IMG/VR virus record: IMGVR_UViG_3300010158_000027
Coordinates: 62,001 to 126,000 of that record
Direction: 5' to 3' (one strand)
Length of the DNA stretch: 64,000 nucleotides
Source: a virus
The position numbers and the translations under genes are program-made. Each line of letters opens with the position of its first letter. Positions within the stretch are counted from its first letter, which is position 1. Positions 36,759 through 45,362 of the stretch are shown in pieces. The notes below the pieces were generated by a model. The model worked only from the letters and a program-made list of their open reading frames with translations. It had not been told where the DNA came from and searched no databases.

Positions 36759-37484
36759 TTAGTTTAGATAGTTTATTAATTTATTTATTTCTTCAGAATA
36801 TTGAGTATAGGGTCTTAAAGAGTGGGAATCGATATAATACCCTTCAGACACTTTAAATGGGTCATAATGCCATAATCCCCTATCTATTCGTTTACATAAC
36901 ATTTCGGACCAACCTCTTTTTAGTAAAACCGCATTATTAGTACGTGAATTGAATTCATTCACTTTTTCAAATAAATATTTTTGATCAGTAGACCACCCTT
37001 GATTTCTATTTTTCATTAAAAGAGCGAAGGACTCCCAATTTAAATCCAATTTTAGAATATTTTTAAAAGATTCACTATGTGATGAAACATAACACATAGG
37101 GTATTCATTATTGGATAAACATTCTGGATGATCGGAAGAGTATATAACAATATTATTTTTAGTTAAATGATCAGCACAATCCTCAAAATATTTAACAGAG
37201 AGTGGTATCATATCAATATCACTAATTAAACAATAACCATTTAACATTTTTGGTAAAAACAATCTAACTATCTGCGATTGTAATCCAGTATCGACACCAT
37301 TAACCGATTTAAATTTTTTAACTATACCATATTCGGATTCTTGAAATTCAGATTCTTCATCACTAATTAAACCTAAAACTGGTGTTATATTAAATTTTTC
37401 TTTCCAAACTTTTGATACTATCGGCCAAAAATCTAAATAATATGGGGATTCATTTGAGGACACTATTACGTAATCAATTTTCAT
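36759..37484 (-). CDS. putative GT-A glycosyltransferase
   Basis: 241 residues. N-terminal DYVIVSSNESPYYLDFWPIV, then CLISDIDMIPLSV near residue 95 carrying the DxD metal site, and a C-terminal GLWHYDPFKVSEGYYID. The DxD followed by MIP and the length suggest a GT-A transferase of the type seen in phage and capsule loci. The late-type box TATTTATATAAAA lies 7 nt upstream of the start. Confidence 0.7.
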   Translation of the reverse strand: MKIDYVIVSSNESPYYLDFWPIVSKVWKEKFNITPVLGLISDEESEFQESEYGIVKKFKSVNGVDTGLQSQIVRLFLPKMLNGYCLISDIDMIPLSVKYFEDCADHLTKNNIVIYSSDHPECLSNNEYPMCYVSSHSESFKNILKLDLNWESFALLMKNRNQGWSTDQKYLFEKVNEFNSRTNNAVLLKRGWSEMLCKRIDRGLWHYDPFKVSEGYYIDSHSLRPYTQYSEEINKLINYLN

Positions 37485-37491
37485 AGTTTTA

Positions 37492-37499
37492 TATAAATA
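37492..37499 (-). promoter_or_regulatory. candidate late promoter box inside the glycosyltransferase region
   Basis: Minus-strand TATTTATA followed by TAAAAC, 7 nt before the ATG at 37484, in the 23-nt gap after the GT2 gene. Confidence 0.45.
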
Positions 37500-37507
37500 A
37501 TTTATGT

Positions 37508-38167
37508 TTAGTGTTGAGCGATATAATCATCTTTATATGATTTATAACTATTTAATTCATAATCAAGTAATGGCTCATCAATAAAATAACATATATATCC
37601 CAAATTGGTAATTCTTAACCACGTATCGTAATCTTCAATACCTCTTAAATGATATGATTCTGATATTAAATTCACCTCATTTAACAAATCTTTAGACACT
37701 AAAACCGATGAATTAATAATTAAATTGTGTTTTTTTAGTAATTCATAATTAAATTCATATATATTATCAGGATTTTTTTGATTCCAAACATCAATATACT
37801 TACCTTTAGCGTATAACTGATCTTCATAATATGATTCGGTACAAATAAATTTATATTTATCAGTTAAAGACATTTGTTTTTCTAACTTTTCAGACTTCCA
37901 AGTATCATCATCATCTAAAAATGCTATCCAATCACCAAGGGATTGTTTTATTCCATAATTTCTAACAATAGATGGTAAACCACTACGTTTATCTAATTTA
38001 AAGTATCTAATATTGGTTCTTGTTTCTAATTCATCGTATCTAATGTCATCCGAACAATCATTAATTACTATTATTTCAAAATCAGTATAAGTTTGGTTTA
38101 GAACTGAATTTATTGATCTTTGTACCAAGTCGAATCTATTATATGTTGGTATTATAACGCTTACCAT
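37508..38167 (-). CDS. family 2 glycosyltransferase
   Basis: 219 residues, classical GT2: VSVIIPTYNRFDLVQRSINSVLNQTY at the N-terminus, EIIVINDCSDD, then WIAFLDDDDTWKSEKL with the DXD near residue 90, and RGIEDYDTWLRI as the catalytic-base region. Length corresponds to the catalytic domain alone. No membrane helix. Confidence 0.92.
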   Translation of the reverse strand: MVSVIIPTYNRFDLVQRSINSVLNQTYTDFEIIVINDCSDDIRYDELETRTNIRYFKLDKRSGLPSIVRNYGIKQSLGDWIAFLDDDDTWKSEKLEKQMSLTDKYKFICTESYYEDQLYAKGKYIDVWNQKNPDNIYEFNYELLKKHNLIINSSVLVSKDLLNEVNLISESYHLRGIEDYDTWLRITNLGYICYFIDEPLLDYELNSYKSYKDDYIAQH

Positions 38168-38180
38168 ATCCTTTATTTTT

Positions 38181-38324
38181 TTACATTACCAGTTTATAAT
38201 GATAATTGATGGGATTATCATTTTTGTCTATTCTTCCCCCCATAAAACTACCATCTTTTCTCTTAACGGGGAATGGTATTTTTTCATGAAGGAAGACGTC
38301 TTCTTGTTGTTGGCTATAATACAT
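38181..38324 (-). CDS. 47-residue small protein, possibly a truncated gene
   Basis: A complete short frame ATG 38324 to TAA 38181. It begins MYYSQQQEDVFLHEKIPF, resembling the YSQ..ED start seen at the N-terminus of FkbM-type and related sugar-locus proteins, then GSFMGGRIDKNDNP. It starts 2 nt after the stop of the upstream transferase, consistent with translation in the same operon. It may be a real small protein or the front fragment of a lost gene at a cassette boundary. Confidence 0.5.
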   Translation of the reverse strand: MYYSQQQEDVFLHEKIPFPVKRKDGSFMGGRIDKNDNPINYHYKLVM

Positions 38325-38326
38325 AA

Positions 38327-38974
38327 TTATAAATGGTTTGTGTGTTCAGGGTATAGCATTTCATCATTTTCATTAAATGCTTGTCCCACGAATGTTTTAT
38401 ATTCCCTCTCCGTTGGGAACGGTGTGTGTTCAAAGAACTCATCATGAACCACACAATTAAGTTTTACTATCGGATAAATCTTTTCTCTCAAAAAGTTTTG
38501 ATCTACTTGCCAAAAATCTCCCTTGACGTATTCGTCAATTAGTTGTTTCATTTCCTTTATGGTTCCTTTTTTTGATCCCCACATTCCCCCTAAAATTTCA
38601 GTTCCATGAGCTGGATGATCCCTCATAATATGAAATCCTTTATCTGAATTTAACCATTCATCGACAGCATATTTCTCTCTTAAGTTTACCCTTGAGTCGC
38701 AGTCTCTAACAATCACCACATCAACATCATCATCAGACGAGGGATAGAATCTCCAAAACATTCCGTCCCAATCACCCTCAACTCCCATATTAATTAGTTC
38801 AACATTATCAAACTCTTTTAATTTTTCTATGGTACTTTCTAACGTGGATGTTCCGTAATAATATCTACACACCCAATCAGGGTAAACATCTTTTGCCAAT
38901 TCAGCATTTCTAATTGCCCCTACATTATAAACGGGATTATCCCCCCATAAAGAGAATGATATTATTTTTTTCAT
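38327..38974 (-). CDS. putative glycosyltransferase with RDCDSR motif
   Basis: 215 residues. MKKIISFSLWGDNPVYNVGAIRNAELAK at the N-terminus and DVVIVRDCDSRVNLREK (DxD) near residue 95, then HIMRDHPAHG and ILGGMWGSKKG. This combination is known to me from glycosyltransferase-like proteins of viruses and bacterial surface-sugar loci. It overlaps the next gene upstream by 4 nt. Confidence 0.7.
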   Translation of the reverse strand: MKKIISFSLWGDNPVYNVGAIRNAELAKDVYPDWVCRYYYGTSTLESTIEKLKEFDNVELINMGVEGDWDGMFWRFYPSSDDDVDVVIVRDCDSRVNLREKYAVDEWLNSDKGFHIMRDHPAHGTEILGGMWGSKKGTIKEMKQLIDEYVKGDFWQVDQNFLREKIYPIVKLNCVVHDEFFEHTPFPTEREYKTFVGQAFNENDEMLYPEHTNHL

Positions 38975-39639
38975 AAATAAAAATTATTTGATTGTCTTGT
39001 TTGGTAAACATTGTTATCATGATGCCAATCCTTAACATTATTATTATGAACGTGGTCAGGTGATCCATATCCCCAATCAGGGTGTTCGTGTTTTATTATT
39101 ACAGTATCAATATAAACTTGTTTATTTAATAGATTACCCACCACCATAAATTCATTGTCTGACCAACAGGATTTATAATCAGGATGGTAAATGTAGTTAA
39201 ATCTTTTGTAGTATTCTCTTCCTAAAATACAAAGGGTGTTTAATCTATTTCCTTGGAATCCATCATTAAACCATAAAACTCCGTCCGTATCTGGGTAATT
39301 AAATGTCATGTTATCTCTTATAATGTCGTCGTAACCTTTAATTTGTGGTATCATATCATCAGATGCCAGTAATACAATATCCCACTCGTACTCCAACTCA
39401 TTTAAATCCCTATTTACAGCATCAATTTTAGATAACGAACTGCCCACAACCACTTTTGTGTTTTTATACTCATTAAGTTGGGTTATTACCTCATCTGTAT
39501 TCATTTCATCATCGTCAGCATCAATAGAAATCAAAAAAAACGTATTGTCAATATTGTTACAATACTCATGATATTTATTTAGTGTTGAAAAAAACATCTC
39601 TTTCCTTCCCCTAGTCGGGAACTTAATAAGTAATTTCAT
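38971..39639 (-). CDS. putative GT-A glycosyltransferase
   Basis: 222 residues: LLIKFPTRGRKEMFFSTLNKY, FFLISIDADDDEM, then IVLLASDDMIPQIKGYD (acidic metal-binding segment) and SCWSDNEFMVVGNLLNKQVYI. The GT2-like order of motifs supports a sugar transferase. Overlaps both neighbours by 4 nt, so it is translationally coupled with them. Confidence 0.7.
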   Translation of the reverse strand: MKLLIKFPTRGRKEMFFSTLNKYHEYCNNIDNTFFLISIDADDDEMNTDEVITQLNEYKNTKVVVGSSLSKIDAVNRDLNELEYEWDIVLLASDDMIPQIKGYDDIIRDNMTFNYPDTDGVLWFNDGFQGNRLNTLCILGREYYKRFNYIYHPDYKSCWSDNEFMVVGNLLNKQVYIDTVIIKHEHPDWGYGSPDHVHNNNVKDWHHDNNVYQTRQSNNFYL

Positions 39640-41276
39640 TCGTTTATAATTTTAATATATTCCTCTTTTATTTTTTTTGCAACCTCCTCTGAATTAAATC
39701 TATTAATGTCAGATGGAATGTCAACTCTCTCTTTATTTAATATTTCCCCACTTTCATTAACGTTATAAATCCATCCGGGTTTTCCACACATCCAACCCTC
39801 AATGGTCGTTCTACCCAAGAGAATTCCCGCAGTCTCGGAACAGTTTTTAACGAACGTGCCCACCTTATTGGTTGCGTTATGGTATTTAACGTGTTGGTTA
39901 GATAACAAATCATTTAAATAATTCGATTTGTTTTCACCCACCAACCACAATTCCTTATTAATCGACTTGGAGTAATCAACTAGATCTCGTATTGAGTCTT
40001 CTCTTAAATAATCAATCGTCCCAACAAATAGGACATACCCGTCGTCTTTGGTGTTTTTAATGTTAAACTTTTTAGAATCTATTGGGTTATAAATGATTTC
40101 CGTCTTATCTTTTGGTATTTCAAAATTATCTATAATGTGTTTTTGTATTTCAGGTCGAATGCAAATATACTTTTTAATTGTTTCATTAAGTACTGGATTC
40201 TCAAGTTCAATCACTTCAGAATGTATGGTAGAAATCTTGTCTACGTTTGGATACATTTGACACATTTGATTGGTTACGGGTGTATGTTGTGTGTGGATAA
40301 TATCGAAGTCAACTTCACCCACCTTATACATCATGTTCGGTTGTGACGGTGTAACACCTTGTGGAGTATTGAATCCCCACTTCCCATCACCCAATTTATA
40401 TCCTGGAGCTGAACTAAAAGGTAAAACCTTTATCCCTTGTTTCTGAGCTAATTTGGATAGTTCCCCATCAATATCTGAAAGTACCGTAACATCACAATTT
40501 AAGTTTTTAAGTCCCCTTGCCAATTCATACACATACATTTCTGATCCGGTGTAGGTTTTAAAAAACAAACAAGACAACAATACTTTTAATGGTGATTCTA
40601 AAGTTAGATTTCTGTTAACTTTAACTGGTAAAACGTCTTTGTATTTTTCAGCAAATACTTCTCTATTTTTTTCCCATTGTTCGTTTGTCTGACCAATTGA
40701 TTTATGTGTGACTCTAACATCATACATAACCCCAATTTTAACTCCCTCAATAAAATTCCTAAAAGAAAAATCAACATCATAAAAGTGAAACCCTCCGATG
40801 TCTTGATTAAAATTTTGTTTAATCTTTTTTTTATTTATTACGATAAACAATCCATCCACCAAAACGACACTATCCAATTGGTTACCTAAATTGTTTGAGT
40901 ATTTGGATTCCCATTTTTTGCCTTCGTGTTCGTGATTGACGATACCTTTCATCTTTGAAAAATCTTCCCACCATCTGCCAGATTTTGGCATGTTTGTGGT
41001 TCCAGCTAACCCTAAAATTCCGTATTCATCGTTTCTTTTAAAATGGTTAATGATTTTTTGACCCCAATTTTTTGAATCGAAATATATATCATCATGCAGT
41101 AGCACTACGATATCGTTTGTGGATTGGTCTAAAATCCTATTATAAATTTCAGTTAAAGAGTATTCACCATTGTTTTCAAATGGAATAACTTCGGGAGACG
41201 GAACCCCCGAAGTTTTTGTTAACATTTTAATAAAATCGTTATCAATATGTCTTGTTGAGAATCCTATCGTTATCAT
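39636..41276 (-). CDS. two-domain glycosyltransferase (GT-A plus GT-B)
   Basis: 546 residues. Residues 1-215 form a GT-A type domain: MITIGFSTRH, then DIVVLLHDDIYF (acidic motif), GILGLAGTTNMP and GGFHFYDVDFSFR. Residues 230-546 form a GT-B domain: LKVLLSCLFFKTYTGSEMYVYELARGL, IIHTQHTP, YVLFVGTIDYLREDSI and LLGRTTIEGWMCGKPGWIY (EX-type donor site). Two transferases in one chain suggest two successive sugar additions. Overlaps neighbours by 4 nt on both sides. Confidence 0.82.
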   Translation of the reverse strand: MITIGFSTRHIDNDFIKMLTKTSGVPSPEVIPFENNGEYSLTEIYNRILDQSTNDIVVLLHDDIYFDSKNWGQKIINHFKRNDEYGILGLAGTTNMPKSGRWWEDFSKMKGIVNHEHEGKKWESKYSNNLGNQLDSVVLVDGLFIVINKKKIKQNFNQDIGGFHFYDVDFSFRNFIEGVKIGVMYDVRVTHKSIGQTNEQWEKNREVFAEKYKDVLPVKVNRNLTLESPLKVLLSCLFFKTYTGSEMYVYELARGLKNLNCDVTVLSDIDGELSKLAQKQGIKVLPFSSAPGYKLGDGKWGFNTPQGVTPSQPNMMYKVGEVDFDIIHTQHTPVTNQMCQMYPNVDKISTIHSEVIELENPVLNETIKKYICIRPEIQKHIIDNFEIPKDKTEIIYNPIDSKKFNIKNTKDDGYVLFVGTIDYLREDSIRDLVDYSKSINKELWLVGENKSNYLNDLLSNQHVKYHNATNKVGTFVKNCSETAGILLGRTTIEGWMCGKPGWIYNVNESGEILNKERVDIPSDINRFNSEEVAKKIKEEYIKIINE

Positions 41277-41884
41277 AAACCAGTACTTCCAAAAGCATTA
41301 TCGTTTCTATCTTTTTCATCAATGTCGTCAACTTTAATCAAATCAACCCACTTGCCACATAAAACGGGACACAGAACCGCTTGAGCGATTTTTTGTCCTT
41401 TTTCTATTTTAATCCTTTCGTTTGTTGTGTTAAAAATAATGACTTTAATTTCATTTATATACCCACTATCCACCGTTCCTGGAGAATTTAAAACCATTAA
41501 TCCTTGATTTAATGCCAACCCACTTTTACTTCTGACTTGTATTTCGTACCCTAATGGAATATCAAATCTTAACCCTGTAGGTATTAGTTTTCTGTTATTT
41601 GCTTGCACCCAAACCTCCTCCGTTGATCTTAAATCAAATCCAGAATCGGACTCGTATGCATATTCTGGGTTCTGATTCTCACTGTCATTAATATATTTTA
41701 CAGGAACTTTTTGATCGACAATAGAATCTACCGGTTGATTAAATTGGTTCTCAATGTCATTAACATCAATACCCATTGAATCTAACATCGACTGAGGATC
41801 GGACATATCAATATTACTTAATTTGCCTTGTAATTCCTTAAGCATTTTCATGCTGTCCCTCATGTCTTTTATTTTTTCAAACAT
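41273..41884 (-). CDS. dut: dUTPase with N-terminal extension
   Basis: 203 residues. All five trimeric dUTPase motifs are seen: DSGFDLRS (80-87), RSKSGLA (118-124), LNSPGTVDSGYINEIKV (132-148), GQKIAQAVL (163-171) and the C-terminal P-loop-like NAFGSTGL (196-203). It hydrolyses dUTP to dUMP, keeping uracil out of phage DNA and feeding thymidylate synthesis. An extra helical segment of about 55 residues precedes the core (MFEKIKDMRDSMKML). Confidence 0.95.
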   Translation of the reverse strand: MFEKIKDMRDSMKMLKELQGKLSNIDMSDPQSMLDSMGIDVNDIENQFNQPVDSIVDQKVPVKYINDSENQNPEYAYESDSGFDLRSTEEVWVQANNRKLIPTGLRFDIPLGYEIQVRSKSGLALNQGLMVLNSPGTVDSGYINEIKVIIFNTTNERIKIEKGQKIAQAVLCPVLCGKWVDLIKVDDIDEKDRNDNAFGSTGL

Positions 41885-42600
41885 TATTTTAAATTTTTAA
41901 GTTTAGTTATAAAATCAATTAACACTTTCACATCTTTCTCGCAATATTCAGAGATTTCTTGTAATTTCTGCTCCTCCCAATACGCACTATGTACGTTTGC
42001 TCCAGTCACTTCACCATCTTTCGGTGTGTCGATTCCCATTGATGAACAAACTAAATCTAATGATCCGATGGCGGTGTATGATCCATATTGCCAAATATCT
42101 TTGGTGTCAATTGCTTTAACCTCCCATGGCTTCGTATCGTACGATGGTAGTATCTTAGACGGTAAAATACCGTTTATTATCATCCTTTTTGCCAACATGG
42201 GTATGTCAAAATTCTTTAAGTTATGCCCACATAGATAAAAATCTAATTTGTGACATCTATCTAAGAGTGATCTCACCTGTAATAAAAGTTCCTTTTCATC
42301 ATCCCCCGAAAAGGTTTGCTTTTTAATCTCTCCGTTTTCCATAACAAATGCCATGGATACACAAATAATTTTTGCAAACTCAGGAACAAGTGCCGCACGT
42401 TTTTTAAAGATAAAATCTTTAAGTTCAGTACGAGGACTCAATACCTCGTCTTCAGGGAAACGTTTTAAAAACCAATCAAAATACTTATGGTATTGTTCGG
42501 CGATGTGGGGACTAAATCTTTCACAAGACTCTAAGTCAGGACAACCACCAACGGTTTCAATATCTAAAAACAGAATTTTGGTAATGGGTATATTAATCAT
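41884..42600 (-). CDS. 3'-5' exonuclease, PolB-exonuclease-like
   Basis: 238 residues. ExoI is KILFLDIETVGG (Asp and Glu), ExoII is FYLCGHNLKNFDIPMLAKR, and the last motif is ISEYCEKDVKVLIDFI (YxxxD). The arrangement matches the predicted 3'-5' exonuclease family related to the PolB exonuclease domain. It probably acts on single-stranded DNA or RNA in replication or repair. It overlaps the adjacent genes by 1-4 nt. Confidence 0.88.
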   Translation of the reverse strand: MINIPITKILFLDIETVGGCPDLESCERFSPHIAEQYHKYFDWFLKRFPEDEVLSPRTELKDFIFKKRAALVPEFAKIICVSMAFVMENGEIKKQTFSGDDEKELLLQVRSLLDRCHKLDFYLCGHNLKNFDIPMLAKRMIINGILPSKILPSYDTKPWEVKAIDTKDIWQYGSYTAIGSLDLVCSSMGIDTPKDGEVTGANVHSAYWEEQKLQEISEYCEKDVKVLIDFITKLKNLK

Positions 42601-43814
42601 TTTACTAAGGATTTGTATAGAATTGCTCTATCGTTTGTTACTTTATTTAAATCATATGTGTCTTTAACTGTTTCATAAAGACGTTGTCCCAAGTCGTATG
42701 CGAAATTAGGGTTGTCAATTAATTTTTTCATATATTTCGACCAATCACTGTGGTTTCTTGCTTCATCCACCAAAAGAGCATTACCATCAGTAAATTCACC
42801 ATTTTTTAATGAGTGTTTTAAATCAATCGTGTAAGGACCAATGTTTGATGCGATGATTGCCTTTTTGTAGAATCCCGCCTCAATTACTTTAAGTTGTGAT
42901 TTAACTCTATTGAATATGTGATTTTTAATCGGAGCCAAAGATACGTCAAATAATCTATAATTCGTAGCGTAACTTGTTACAGGTTTAGTCCATACTCGAT
43001 TATAAAACGGTGAACTATCTGAAACATACTCCTCCTCTTTAAATTTCATAAGGAAGTCTTTATGTTTCGGATCAACCATATCATAATTATTTGTAAAAAT
43101 CTCCTCGTATTTCGCCCATACAGTTTCATCGGGGTTAATCGGTCTCTGTTTTTGTTCTCCCGTTTGTTGGTTAATTTCCGTAACGGTACCACGAGTATCA
43201 AACCCACAAAGAGACATACTGAATTTATCTTTATATGGTTTTAATTTAGATATAGTTCCGTCTAATAATTTTAAATCATGTAAATGTGACGATCCACCTA
43301 ACCATCCGAAACGTAATCTATCTGATGGTATTGTCTCTGCCATGAACTGAGGTTCTTTAGGGTTGATGGCATTAGGTAAAACAAAAACATTTTTGTTAAA
43401 CTTCATCATCTCATCAGCAAACACCGTAGTTGTTGTTGTCACACATGACGCAACTTTTAAATTCTCAATAATTTTTTTATGTAAATTATTTTGAATCACC
43501 AATTGGTGTACAGGATGTTCCTTAGTCGGCAACCAATAGTCATCTAAGTCCATGATTGTTACTATCCCAAGAGCGTTAAGTCTTTGGATTAAACCCACTG
43601 AATTGTCGTACTCATGTCCTATCGTTCTATGGAAATGGACGATGTCATATTGTTTCCAATAGTTAATGTCGTTTACTCTTGGTTCGTAGTCAATGTCTAC
43701 GTGAAAGTCATCGCTGTGGTTATTTTGTAAACACACGTGCGGATCAATAGAGCGAAATTTTCCACAGCCGGTACGGTCGCTAGGGGTTACTAAAACCCTA
43801 ATTTTTTTTGACAT
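42597..43814 (-). CDS. GT-B glycosyltransferase
   Basis: 405 residues. N-terminal KIRVLVTPSDRTGCGKFRSIDPH, then YDIVHFHRTIG, a central RLRFGWLGGSSHLHDL typical of the start of the donor domain, and a C-terminal LKVIEAGFYKKAIIASNIGPY (E...G...AII) in the donor-binding position. Likely sugar transferase of the GT4 type. Its first 17 nt overlap the stop end of a homing nuclease remnant. Confidence 0.8.
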   Translation of the reverse strand: MSKKIRVLVTPSDRTGCGKFRSIDPHVCLQNNHSDDFHVDIDYEPRVNDINYWKQYDIVHFHRTIGHEYDNSVGLIQRLNALGIVTIMDLDDYWLPTKEHPVHQLVIQNNLHKKIIENLKVASCVTTTTTVFADEMMKFNKNVFVLPNAINPKEPQFMAETIPSDRLRFGWLGGSSHLHDLKLLDGTISKLKPYKDKFSMSLCGFDTRGTVTEINQQTGEQKQRPINPDETVWAKYEEIFTNNYDMVDPKHKDFLMKFKEEEYVSDSSPFYNRVWTKPVTSYATNYRLFDVSLAPIKNHIFNRVKSQLKVIEAGFYKKAIIASNIGPYTIDLKHSLKNGEFTDGNALLVDEARNHSDWSKYMKKLIDNPNFAYDLGQRLYETVKDTYDLNKVTNDRAILYKSLVK

Positions 43815-44010
43815 ATTTTTTTATAATTTGGTTTATTAATTTTGGGTTTTGGTTATAATCATATTCCCATAATACTTCTAAAGTATAACCATTTCTTTTT
43901 ATTAAGTCAATTTTAATATTGTCACGTTCCCATATTTCTTTTGCTGTTTTTTTCTTTATTTTATGGTAAATAAAAAATCCACCCTTTTGAGGTGGATTAA
44001 CATTATAAGT
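43798..44010 (-). pseudogene. C-terminal remnant of a Vsr-like homing endonuclease
   Basis: A 70-codon minus-strand frame without Met, open from 44010 to TAG 43798-43800. It contains KKTAKEIWERDNIKIDLI, KRNGYTLEVLWEYDY and NPKLINQIIKKY. The KTAxEIWxRD-xxK-NGYxxxxxWExDY pattern is the usual C-terminal end of Vsr/EDxHD-type phage homing nucleases. The N-terminal nuclease half is absent. It overlaps the following glycosyltransferase start by 17 nt and contains the terminator of the upstream gene. Confidence 0.65.
43971..43998 (-). terminator. intrinsic terminator (leftward) after the 44019 gene
   Basis: Reading the minus strand, AATCCACC and GGTGGATT form a perfect 8-bp stem around a 7-nt loop, followed by TTTTTTA. 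It separates the 46.5-44.0 kb operon from the genes further left. Confidence 0.85.
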
Positions 44011-44018
44011 TTAAAATA

Positions 44019-44663
44019 TTATTTTTCTAATTTTTTAATTTTTGTAACCTTACCAATGAACAAGTGTTGTCCGACTTTAAACTGTATCACTTCGTTGGCT
44101 TCTTGTGTTGACTCGACTAACATTCCCGCATCTTTTAGTTCTTCTCTAACAACATCTCTAACCGTATCTCTAACAACATCTCTAATCATAGTTTTGATTT
44201 CGTTCATGTTTATATTTTGTGTTTGTTGTTTTTCTGTTACGACATTAGTTTGTTCATTAACTACCCTATCTTTATTATCTAAAGATTTGTTTGGGTTTAA
44301 ATTCATTAGTCTCTGTGCTCCTTGTATTACTTCTTCTGAAATTCCAGCAGAACCACCAGCGACACTTGGTTGTACAATTGGTTGATCGATCATTAACCTT
44401 TTAATCTCATCGGGTAATTTTGAACTTCGAATTCTACCTTCATCCAATGGTTGTGTTGGATCAGAAACCGTCCTTGTTTGTTCGTTTTCGGGTAAATATT
44501 CCGAAGGTAAATTATACGATGCGTTTACAGGTGAAAAATCTTCAACTATTGGCATGTTTATTTTTCTAGTGTCTAAACCTGAAGTGGATTTAATTTGTTC
44601 CGATCTCTCCATTATTTTTTTAGACACTGCTAGTCTTTGCATTAAATCTTCAGCTCCTACCAT
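44019..44663 (-). CDS. conserved-looking phage protein, unknown
   Basis: 214 residues. Mostly low-complexity polar sequence, then a helical segment MIRDVVRDTVRDVVREELKD (about 157-176) and a C-terminal VIQFKVGQHLFIGKVTKIKKLEK that looks like a small beta domain. A possible trimeric coiled coil plus head suggests a virion or assembly protein. No family assigned. Last gene before the terminator. Confidence 0.65.
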   Translation of the reverse strand: MVGAEDLMQRLAVSKKIMERSEQIKSTSGLDTRKINMPIVEDFSPVNASYNLPSEYLPENEQTRTVSDPTQPLDEGRIRSSKLPDEIKRLMIDQPIVQPSVAGGSAGISEEVIQGAQRLMNLNPNKSLDNKDRVVNEQTNVVTEKQQTQNINMNEIKTMIRDVVRDTVRDVVREELKDAGMLVESTQEANEVIQFKVGQHLFIGKVTKIKKLEK

Positions 44664-44664
44664 A

Positions 44665-45072
44665 TTACGTTATATTATTATCATTATTATTATCAAATTT
44701 AGCGTTAACTATAACACTCTCCATTGACTTATCGCCATTAGGGTTGTAGTTCGGTCTCATTTCATAAAATTTATCTAATGTGTCTTTAAAAGTAAAGATT
44801 TTATCTAATCTAAAAAATCTCCATCCCGGTAAAACATTCCCTTCGTTACTTGACGACCAAGATGCCCCCTCAACTTCCCACGCCCTAAGTACTAAGTTGC
44901 CTCTTTTACTATAACCCAAACAGAGTGGTTCGATTAATCTATACCCTTTACCCCCATTATCATTACCGTCGTAATAAATCATTACAATTTTTTTTTGTTT
45001 AATTGCCGATTGCACATCGTCAATAGATGCGATTTCGGTAATTATGGTTTTTAAACTCCGTAAAAGTTTCAT
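44665..45072 (-). CDS. WYL-domain-like protein
   Basis: 135 residues. DDVQSAIKQKKIVMIYYDG, then RLIEPLCLGYSKRGNLVLRAWEVEG and WRFFRLDKI follow the order of WYL domains (ligand- or nucleic-acid-sensing SH3-like folds), here without the usual N-terminal helix-turn-helix. It is therefore not a standard WYL transcription factor. Regulatory function is only a guess. It overlaps the next gene by 4 nt. Confidence 0.6.
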   Translation of the reverse strand: MKLLRSLKTIITEIASIDDVQSAIKQKKIVMIYYDGNDNGGKGYRLIEPLCLGYSKRGNLVLRAWEVEGASWSSSNEGNVLPGWRFFRLDKIFTFKDTLDKFYEMRPNYNPNGDKSMESVIVNAKFDNNNDNNIT

Positions 45073-45362
45073 TTAACGTTATAATATGGGTTATTTGTTG
45101 AGTATTTATTAACTTTTAACTCTTCTTTTCTAAATGCGATATCATCACTGGTACCCGCTTTATTATTGTAAATATCTAAATCCCCTCCAGTACCTCTACC
45201 TATCTTATCTCCCGTTGCCAAAGCATCAGGATGGACAGTCGAATATGGGTCGGTAGGTTTAAAATCATTTCTTGGGAATAACCTTTGTCTTTGTTCGTCA
45301 GCGACTTTAGTCAGCATGTTGTCAGGTTGAGTAAAATCTAATTTGTCAGATTGTATTGCCAT
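45069..45362 (-). CDS. hypothetical protein
   Basis: 97 residues, polar, apparently mostly disordered (DFTQPDNMLTKVADEQRQRLF..., then GRGTGGDLDIYNNKAG). It overlaps both neighbours (4 and 17 nt) and belongs to the same operon. No family recognised. Confidence 0.6.
   Translation of the reverse strand: MAIQSDKLDFTQPDNMLTKVADEQRQRLFPRNDFKPTDPYSTVHPDALATGDKIGRGTGGDLDIYNNKAGTSDDIAFRKEELKVNKYSTNNPYYNVK

Noticed and set aside
32100-38200. Prophage or integrase-mediated island for the AT-rich sugar cassette
   Set aside because: No integrase, transposase, direct repeats or tRNA edge were seen; homologous replacement is simpler.
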